Origin: Kurthia zopfii
Lineage (GTDB): Bacteria; Bacillota; Bacilli; Bacillales_A; Planococcaceae
Assembly: GCF_003143955.1 (NCBI RefSeq)
Contig: NZ_QFVS01000008.1
Location: 1-64,000 of the forward strand
Reading direction: 5' to 3'
Length of the DNA: 64,000 bases
Below, piece after piece: positions 58,848 to 64,000 of this stretch. Within the stretch, counting starts at the first letter, position 1. Every line of letters begins with the position of its first letter. A model generated the notes under the pieces. The model was not told the DNA's origin. It did no database searches and saw only the letters and a program-made list of their open reading frames with translations. The position numbers and the translations under genes are program-made.

Positions 58848-59456
58848 ATGAATAAAATGGACCCTCGACAATTAAAAACGCAAGAAAAGTTGCATATGGC
58901 AGCACTTCATATTTTTTCTAAAACTGAACATCAGCCAACTATTAAAGATATTTGTGATGTTGCGGGGATCACTCGCCCAACTTTCTATAATCATTACGCG
59001 AGTATAGATGCTCTTAAAGAAGCACTTACTGCGTTAACTTTAGCAGATATGAAGAAGTCACTAACTTTTACGCGCGAAGAATTGAAAACCGAGTTTAGTA
59101 TTGAAGAAATGCCGAATATTTTTAAAAAGCTCTTTTCTCATATTGAAAAGAACTGGGTGTTTTACGAAACATTCCTAGTAAATCGCAAAGATAAGACGCT
59201 CTGTGATGAGATCTTCAATATTTTGAAGGAATATATCGAAAAAGGGATGGATGTTGTTCAACCTAAAGTTGATTATTTTGCTCCGAAAGATTTGATTATT
59301 CATTATGTATCGGGTGCGTATTATGAATGTATCGTTTGGTGGATTACGAATAAGAAACCATACCCGGCTGAAGAAATGTATACGTATATGGTTCATTTAT
59401 CATTAAAAGGCCCTTATAGTAATATCGTTTCTCAATATATCGACAATAAAAAATAA
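58848..59456 (+). CDS. TetR-family transcriptional regulator
   Basis: A 202-residue TetR regulator. The DNA-binding part reads QLKTQEKLHMAALHIFSKTE, then PTIKDICDVAGITRPTFYNH, then YASIDALKEALT. The C-terminal domain (about residues 75-195) ends in YYECIVWWITNKKPYPAEEM, typical of the DhaS-like group that recruits small ligands or partners. I prefer the ATG with AGGTG upstream over one seven codons earlier. No obvious target adjoins it; the genes to the right are on the other strand behind a terminator. Confidence 0.83.
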   Translation: MNKMDPRQLKTQEKLHMAALHIFSKTEHQPTIKDICDVAGITRPTFYNHYASIDALKEALTALTLADMKKSLTFTREELKTEFSIEEMPNIFKKLFSHIEKNWVFYETFLVNRKDKTLCDEIFNILKEYIEKGMDVVQPKVDYFAPKDLIIHYVSGAYYECIVWWITNKKPYPAEEMYTYMVHLSLKGPYSNIVSQYIDNKK

Positions 59457-59497
59457 AAAGTAGGTACTGCGATTCGAAATCGTCGTACCTACTTTTT
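59454..59497. terminator. Bidirectional terminator
   Basis: AAAAAGTAGGTAC/GTACCTACTTTTT with A/T runs on each side, between the convergent TetR gene and the small membrane gene. Confidence 0.85.
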
Positions 59498-59773
59498 TTA
59501 TTTTTGCTGTGCTGCCTCAACCATTGCAGCTCTCATCGATTTAATACCAAATAATGCGCCAATGAATAGCACGGTGCATACGTAGAATGTCCATGGACCA
59601 AATGTATGTGTGTAAAATGATAATAAAATTACGATTCCAATTAAATAACTAAGGATCGGTGTGATTAATGATTTAAACCCCTTAACGCCACTTTGACTTC
59701 TTTTTGCAATCAAAGCGAGTAATGATAACACAAGAACAACTATTAAAACTAAGTACATCATATCGTTCGTCAT
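59498..59773 (-). CDS. Small three-helix membrane protein, unrecognised
   Basis: A 91-residue protein with three hydrophobic helices (about residues 5-21, 35-53 and 60-77) and a short amphipathic C-terminal tail. I do not recognise the family. The ATG has GGAAGGAG ten bases upstream; a longer frame continues 30 codons upstream without a ribosome site. It is followed by a terminator and lies between a regulator and two other small genes. Confidence 0.6.
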   Translation of the reverse strand: MTNDMMYLVLIVVLVLSLLALIAKRSQSGVKGFKSLITPILSYLIGIVILLSFYTHTFGPWTFYVCTVLFIGALFGIKSMRAAMVEAAQQK

Positions 59774-59887
59774 ATGTAATCTCCTTCCATCCCATTGGAA
59801 AGAGTATAACATAAAATAATTATCTGAAATATACAAAAATCGATTATTTTCTTTTTTAATCACTTTTTTCCTATAAAATAGTTGGAA

Positions 59888-60361
59888 TTACTTCATTCCA
59901 TTCAATCTGATTGCTTTAATAAATTGGATGTTTTTATAACTAATTCGTTCAATTTCCCTTGCATCAAAGGTGGATAAGATCTTTCTACTTAATGTGCGGA
60001 TTGCAGGATGTTCGTCAGTCGTACTCAACATTAAGAAAGGAATTGCCCAATTATATAAACTGTCGATTTCATAAAGTTTTTTCAAACAATTCAAGCGAGT
60101 TTGCCACTCATTATGTCGGCTAAACAAGCAATAGTATTGTTGTTTGACGATATTACTGCATGCTGTTATTTTCACTTTATGAATCATTTCATTATAAATA
60201 ATTGAAGGAATATCTATATATGAGCGGTCTACTTGAACTTTATGCCACTCAACTGCCTCTATATTCGCATCTAATAATTGAAATAACTGTTCTGTTTGCT
60301 TCATTAGAAATGTAGGAAAACATTGCACTTGCTCCAACGTAACTGCCTGTAAGTTCGTCAT
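59888..60361 (-). CDS. Soluble helical protein, unrecognised
   Basis: A 157-residue protein without membrane segments. It is rich in helices with a repeat-like pattern (YNWAIPFLMLSTTDEHPAIR, then TLSRKILSTFDAREIERISY) that could be HEAT/ARM-like, but no family is recognised. AAGGGGG precedes the ATG. The composition is typical of its neighbours. It lies between two small membrane-protein genes on the same strand, each with its own spacing, so it is probably transcribed separately. Confidence 0.55.
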   Translation of the reverse strand: MTNLQAVTLEQVQCFPTFLMKQTEQLFQLLDANIEAVEWHKVQVDRSYIDIPSIIYNEMIHKVKITACSNIVKQQYYCLFSRHNEWQTRLNCLKKLYEIDSLYNWAIPFLMLSTTDEHPAIRTLSRKILSTFDAREIERISYKNIQFIKAIRLNGMK

Positions 60362-60431
60362 TTCAAACCCCCTCTTTCCCTTAGTATAGAAAAAGAGCGT
60401 TAAGGACTTATGAATTCTATGTAAATTTTCA

Positions 60432-60483
60432 TAAAAAAATACCTATACATTTGTCAATCATCTAGACAAAAGCAAGGTATGTT
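60432..60483 (-). terminator. Probable terminator
   Basis: On the minus strand ATACCTTGC..TTTGTC pairs imperfectly with GACAAATGTATAGGTAT, followed by TTTTTTA. It ends the 89-codon membrane gene. Confidence 0.6.
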
Positions 60484-60495
60484 CTTATGTTATTC

Positions 60496-60762
60496 TCATA
60501 CGACTAACCAAAGCAATGCATTAATTGCGAGAATAAAAACACCATATGAAAATGCGATAATTTTAAAGAATGCTGTAGCATGTCTTTTGCTCATGAATTT
60601 CTCTGATGTTAATTGGATTGTTGAATAAAGTAATTCCATGAACGATGATTTAAAACTTAAATACCCTTCCTTTGTAACTTTATGCTTCTTAAACGCCACA
60701 TAGAAGGAGAATAAAGCCATCACAACCAATAATACCGTTAAAATAATCATTAATAATTTCAT
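60496..60762 (-). CDS. Small two-helix membrane protein, unrecognised
   Basis: An 88-residue protein with an N-terminal membrane helix (about residues 2-24), a basic amphipathic middle (KKHKVTKEGYLSFKSSFMEL), and a C-terminal helix (about 66-86). Two ATGs lie close together; AAAGGGGG is better spaced for the second. Family unknown. It has its own terminator. Confidence 0.58.
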   Translation of the reverse strand: MKLLMIILTVLLVVMALFSFYVAFKKHKVTKEGYLSFKSSFMELLYSTIQLTSEKFMSKRHATAFFKIIAFSYGVFILAINALLWLVV

Positions 60763-60874
60763 AAACATTCCCCCTTTTTTTCTATTTTACCTTATTTTAC
60801 ATGAAAAATAAATATATATATCTCAAAAAGTGATGAAGAAGTTGAAACTCTTGTCATTTCGATATAACTTGAAT

Positions 60875-60906
60875 CAAAAAAAGACGAGGAATAATCCCCG
60901 CCTTGA
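60875..60906 (-). terminator. Terminator of LysM-Apf gene 1
   Basis: On the minus strand AAGGCGGGGA..TCCTCGTCTT folds around TTAT and is followed by seven T. The same element follows the second copy. Confidence 0.85.
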
Positions 60907-60924
60907 TCTTTTAACTATTTAAGC

Positions 60925-61578
60925 TTAGTACCAGCCTTTTTGTTGCCAAGCTGCTTTTGCATTATTCCATGAACCGTAACGATCTTTAACATACTTGTCA
61001 GCTACGCGCTCTTGGTTTGCTGGTGAATAGTCACCGTTTAAGTAAGAACGGTCTAATTGGTATTTACCAATGTATTTACCTGTTGCACTACGAGCGTTGT
61101 AGTTGTTTGTTGATTCTTTCATTGCGATCCAGCTTTTCGCTGAAGATGAAGAACCTTGGTAATTTGATGAAGTTGAAGCTTTTTTCACTGGCGCTTTGTA
61201 AACTGGTTGTTGCTTCACTGGCGCTTTTTGTACTGGTGCTGCTTTTTGTACTGGAGCCGCTTGTTTTTGTTGCACTGGTGCTTTATAAGTTGTTTGTGTT
61301 TGAACTTGTTTTACTGGTGCTTGGTAAGTTGTGTTTTGAACAGGAGCTTGTGTCGCTACGCCGTTTCCGCCAACTTCTAGTTGAGCACCTGCAAAGATTA
61401 GGTCAGATGTAAGACCGTTTAATTGTTGTAAAGTTGAAACGGTTGTGTTGTGTGTTGAAGCCAATTCAGATAATGTATCACCTGATTGAATTGTAATTTC
61501 TTTCGCAGAAGCTGCTCCTGCGAATGCTGTAGTTGAAAGTGCTAATGCACCTGTAATTGCGATTAGTTGGTTTTTCAT
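60925..61578 (-). CDS. LysM protein with Apf/transglycosylase-like domain, copy 1
   Basis: A 217-residue exported cell-wall protein. MKNQLIAITGALALSTTAFA and AGAASA form the signal peptide; one LysM domain (about residues 25-70: ITIQSGDTLSELASTHNTTV, then LQQLNGL) binds peptidoglycan; a Gln/Pro/Val linker with repeated APVQ/APVK units follows; the last 70 residues (SWIAMKESTNNYNARSATGK, then YIGKYQLDRSYLNGDYSPAN, ending in KGWY) match the aggregation-promoting factor of lactobacilli, related to lytic transglycosylases with Glu in KES. GGAGGAAA precedes the ATG. A WalR box lies upstream. It is a near-duplicate of the gene 700 bases upstream. Confidence 0.88.
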   Translation of the reverse strand: MKNQLIAITGALALSTTAFAGAASAKEITIQSGDTLSELASTHNTTVSTLQQLNGLTSDLIFAGAQLEVGGNGVATQAPVQNTTYQAPVKQVQTQTTYKAPVQQKQAAPVQKAAPVQKAPVKQQPVYKAPVKKASTSSNYQGSSSSAKSWIAMKESTNNYNARSATGKYIGKYQLDRSYLNGDYSPANQERVADKYVKDRYGSWNNAKAAWQQKGWY

Positions 61579-61664
61579 AATTTGAATTTCCTCCTCGGTT
61601 TTTCTAACTGACCTAACTATACCAAGGCCAAATTTCACTCCAATGACAAAACGATTGCCCGAAT

Positions 61665-61681
61665 GTTACAGCAGTATTACA
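61665..61681 (-). promoter_or_regulatory. WalR box of LysM-Apf gene 1
   Basis: On the minus strand TGTAAT-ACTGC-TGTAAC fits the WalR consensus TGTWAH-N5-TGTWAH. An extended -10 (TTGGTATAGT) lies about 50 bases downstream. Confidence 0.75.
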
Positions 61682-62089
61682 AGAGGGTGGTAAATCCTTC
61701 TAATTTCACTGTGGTAACAAAACAAAAATTCATAAAAAGCTTCATGTCGGGCTATAATGGAAGGCTAAATTTCCCATAAAAACAGCTAAAATCGAATTTT
61801 CGTCGCTTAATTTTCATTAAAATTCTTTGTTTTTTCTATAAAAACGGGGATTATACCCCTTATTACGAGCCTTAAACCCCTCGAATATTACAAAGCGCAT
61901 CCATTTTATTGTTTATTCAACCTTTAATTTCCTGAAAAACGAGGTTAATTCACATCAAACTAAGTAGAATGAGCCTGCGATTATCAACGAAAGCTAATCT
62001 CGATCTAATTTTCTTCTCTTTTCAAATCAAGCTTGCTATTAAAACTAATATTTAATTGCACTTTTATCATTCTCTTCTCTAATCTTGAA
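61682..62089. other. Non-coding stretch between the LysM-Apf copies
   Basis: No gene is visible. AT-rich, with short T- and A-tracts. It leads into a long palindromic element. Confidence 0.5.
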
Positions 62090-62200
62090 AGAAATAACGA
62101 GGACTCCTGCCGAAAAACAAGTGTGAAGCAATCCTTTCTTTCCACCTAAAGTGGAAAGAAATAGTGCGGCACTTGTCGGCGGAAAGCATTCGTTATTTCT
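62090..62200. repeat. Long nested palindrome
   Basis: Three nested inverted repeats share one axis: AGAAATAACGA/TCGTTATTTCT outside, GCCG..ACAAGTG/CACTTGTCGGC in the middle, and TTTCTTTCCAC/GTGGAAAGAAA inside, around CTAAA. It lacks a T-run, so it is not a simple terminator. It may be a palindromic intergenic repeat, a MITE-like element or a structured RNA. Confidence 0.6.
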
Positions 62201-62263
62201 GAAAGACACAACGTGAATTGTTTTTAGACCCCAACATATATAATAGAACCTAGAATAGAACCA

Positions 62264-62295
62264 TAAAAAAAAGACGAGGAATAATCCCCGTCTTG
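62264..62295 (-). terminator. Terminator of LysM-Apf gene 2
   Basis: On the minus strand AAGACGGGGA..TCCTCGTCTT is followed by eight T, the same design as after copy 1. Confidence 0.87.
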
Positions 62296-62314
62296 AATTT
62301 CTAACTATTTAAGC

Positions 62315-62935
62315 TTAGTACCAGCCTTTTTGCATCCAAGCTGATTTAGCATTATCCCATGAACCGTAACGATCTTTAACATACTTGTCAGCTACGCGCT
62401 CTTGGTTTGCTGGTGAGTAGTCACCGTTTAAGTAAGAACGGTCTAATTGGTATTTACCAATGTATTTACCTGTTGCACTACGAGCGTTGTAGTTGTTTGT
62501 TGATTCTTTCATTGCGATCCAGCTTTTCGCTGAAGATGAAGAACCTTGGTAGTTTGATGATGTTGAAGCTTTTTTCACTGGTGCTTGTTTTACAGGCGCT
62601 TGTTGTACTGGAGCCGCTTGTTTTTGTTGCACTGGTGCTTTATAAGTTGTTTGTGTTTGAACTTGTTTTACTGGTGCTTGGTAAGTTGTGTTTTGAACAG
62701 GAGCTTGTGTCGCTACGCCGTTTCCGCCAACTTCTAGTTGTGCACCTGCAAAGATTAGGTCAGATGTAAGACCGTTTAATTGTTGTAAAGTTGAAACTGT
62801 TGTGTTGTGCGTTAAAGCTAATTCAGATAAAGTATCACCTGATTGAATTGTAATTTCTTTTGCAGAAGCTGCTCCTGCGAATGCTGTAGTTGAAAGTGCT
62901 AATGCACCTGTAATTGCGATAAGTTGCTTTTTCAT
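62315..62935 (-). CDS. LysM protein with Apf/transglycosylase-like domain, copy 2
   Basis: A 206-residue paralogue of the neighbouring gene with the same signal peptide, LysM domain, linker and Apf domain. The N-terminal 110 residues and the C-terminal 65 are almost identical between the two; the linker is about ten residues shorter here, and small changes occur in the last segment (SWDNAKSAWMQKGWY against SWNNAKAAWQQKGWY). The ribosome site, the extended -10 and a WalR box are conserved too, so the promoter was duplicated with the gene. The protein should be exported and held to peptidoglycan by LysM. Confidence 0.88.
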   Translation of the reverse strand: MKKQLIAITGALALSTTAFAGAASAKEITIQSGDTLSELALTHNTTVSTLQQLNGLTSDLIFAGAQLEVGGNGVATQAPVQNTTYQAPVKQVQTQTTYKAPVQQKQAAPVQQAPVKQAPVKKASTSSNYQGSSSSAKSWIAMKESTNNYNARSATGKYIGKYQLDRSYLNGDYSPANQERVADKYVKDRYGSWDNAKSAWMQKGWY

Positions 62936-63022
62936 AATGTTGAATTTCCTCCTCGGTTTTTCTAACTGACCTAACTATACCAAGGGAAAATATCAGATCC
63001 GTGACAAAATAATTGCCCATTT

Positions 63023-63039
63023 GTTACAGCGAGATTACA
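63023..63039 (-). promoter_or_regulatory. WalR box of LysM-Apf gene 2
   Basis: On the minus strand TGTAAT-CTCGC-TGTAAC fits TGTWAH-N5-TGTWAH, in the same position relative to the gene as in copy 1, with a different spacer. Confidence 0.75.
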
Positions 63040-63293
63040 ACCGCTGTCAAATATAGGGATTATAATGTCGTTTCTCGCTTAATTGTGTCGAAAACCTATT
63101 CAATTCAAGGTTTGTAACAACCATTTATTAACAGTTTCATCATCATTTTTTGGTGTAATACCCGATAAAAAACTTCTTAAACATCGAAAAAACCATATAA
63201 AAAGAATTAAATCCATCATTTTCGAGGGTGATTTTACTCGTTATGTTACAAACGACTTCTTTTTATTTCCTTTTTAATAATTATCTGTAATCG

Positions 63294-63336
63294 AAAAGGG
63301 ATTAGTTCTCAATTTTGAGTACTAATCCCTTTAATT
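63294..63336 (-). terminator. Terminator of the YitT-family gene
   Basis: AAAGGGATTAGT pairs with ACTAATCCCTTT and is followed on the minus strand by TTTTCG. Confidence 0.75.
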
Positions 63337-63339
63337 TCT

Positions 63340-64000
63340 CTACCCTTTATAAAAACTACCTAATACTTCTGTTGTTTGTGTGATGTTAACAAATGCATCC
63401 GGATCTGTTTGCTGGATTCGATCTTTTAACTCTGCTAACTGATACTTCGTAATAACAGTCATTAGAATTTTACGATCTTCACCAGAATATGCTCCGACAC
63501 CATCAGAGATTGTTACGCCTCTATATAGATTTTCTAAAAGCATATTTTTCATTTCTTCACCTTTTGCGGTAATAATCGTTAAAGTTAGTTTAATATGCGT
63601 CGTGTGAATCGCATCAATTACTTTACCCGTTACATAAATCGTTACTAACGTCATTAAAGCTGCATCCCATCCAAAAATGAAGCCTGAAGCGACAACGATA
63701 ACTGCGTTCATTGCAGAAAGTAATGCGCCAATTGGGAAATCGGTTTTCTTCGCTAAAATCATTGCGATAATATCAAAACCACCTGACGACCCTGAAGCAC
63801 GGAATACAATCCCAATCCCGATACCTGTAATTACCCCACCGAATAGTGCAGCAAGTAATGGTTCATGCGTTAATTCCATTTGCGGAACTAAGTACAAACT
63901 CGCCGATACTGCTACTACTGATAAAATTGTATAACCTACAAACCTTTTACCAAGCTTCATAACCCCTAATATTAGAAGCGGTAAGTTTAGTAGAAAGTTT
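63340..64000 (-). CDS. YitT-family membrane protein, 5' end beyond the window
   Basis: A protein of the YitT family (DUF161 plus DUF2179). The visible part has several membrane helices, the conserved FRASGSSGGFDIIAMIL, and a cytoplasmic DUF2179 domain at the C-terminus (TLTIITAKGEEMKNMLLENL, then VTISDGVGAYSGEDRKILMT). The open frame continues upstream of the first internal ATG to the window edge with family-like sequence (LPLLILGVMKLGKRF), so the gene starts beyond 64000. Function is not established for the family. Confidence 0.85.
   Translation of the reverse strand, partial: NFLLNLPLLILGVMKLGKRFVGYTILSVVAVSASLYLVPQMELTHEPLLAALFGGVITGIGIGIVFRASGSSGGFDIIAMILAKKTDFPIGALLSAMNAVIVVASGFIFGWDAALMTLVTIYVTGKVIDAIHTTHIKLTLTIITAKGEEMKNMLLENLYRGVTISDGVGAYSGEDRKILMTVITKYQLAELKDRIQQTDPDAFVNITQTTEVLGSFYKG

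Noticed and set aside
63083-63277. 64-codon frame upstream of the second LysM-Apf gene
   Set aside because: No ribosome site, composition of AT-rich non-coding DNA, and it crosses the promoter region of the wall-protein gene.

Overview
This is AT-rich chromosomal DNA from a Gram-positive bacterium of the order Bacillales, most likely Planococcaceae (a relative of Kurthia, Rummeliibacillus or Lysinibacillus). I infer that from AGGAGG-type ribosome sites, frequent TTG starts, Bacillus-like gene sets (desK, sigV-rsiV, lmrAB, dctBSR-dctP), TPP, SAM and cobalamin riboswitches, two tryptophan T-boxes, CcpA cre sites, WalR boxes, and LysM proteins ending in a lactobacillus-type aggregation-promoting-factor domain. 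There are no rRNA or tRNA genes and no CRISPR array.

Layout. 0-5.3 kb: a small membrane protein, an lrgAB pair with its LysR regulator, and thiM-thiD-thiE behind two TPP riboswitches in tandem. 5.3-14.7 kb: a PadR regulator, a DesK-type kinase without a response regulator, sigV-rsiV, lmrA-lmrB with two operators, an ABC-F ATPase behind an attenuator-like leader, and an esterase. 14.8-20.5 kb: a Trp T-box controlling a fused trpD-trpC gene, trpF, trpB, trpA and a DUF4003 gene. 20.5-22.5 kb: an acetate-type symporter with its DUF485 partner and a cre site. 22.5-27 kb: the most accessory-looking part, with a lone tyrosine recombinase and a host gene broken by a nonsense codon and by an insertion carrying a truncated rolling-circle Rep. 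27-31.3 kb: a c-di-GMP EAL protein, an RpiR regulator and a PTS IIC-like protein, separated by three copies of a 23-bp repeat. 31.5-35.3 kb: a metallo-hydrolase, a decayed gene, a tyrosine phosphatase, a nitronate monooxygenase-like enzyme, a SAM riboswitch with no methionine gene after it, and a 53-codon gene with a palindromic operator.

35.4-41.4 kb: a cobalamin riboswitch followed by a secreted alpha6/alpha6-barrel protein, a DUF4430 lipoprotein, EcfT, a fused EcfA and an S component. The first two proteins together carry the two domain types of animal intrinsic factor and transcobalamin. 41.5-49 kb: a subtilisin-like protease, a double-PadR regulator, a second Trp T-box with trpE-trpG, a TPR protein behind a LexA-like box, and arsR-arsB. 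49-57.3 kb: acetyltransferases, an ECF sigma/anti-sigma pair, and the dctRS/dctB/dctP dicarboxylate system. 57.3-64 kb: a GIY-YIG-like protein, a candidate type I toxin-antitoxin locus, a TetR regulator, three small proteins, two paralogous LysM-Apf cell-wall proteins each with a WalR box, and a YitT-family gene cut by the window edge.

How the parts work together. Tryptophan synthesis is split over two operons 25 kb apart, both reading uncharged tRNA-Trp. Thiamine salvage, B12 capture and an orphan RNA read their own metabolites. Acetate and dicarboxylate uptake carry CcpA sites. The strongest candidates for undescribed biology are the split intrinsic-factor-like B12 capture system (35.4-41.4 kb) and the convergent toxin/antisense locus near 58.4 kb.
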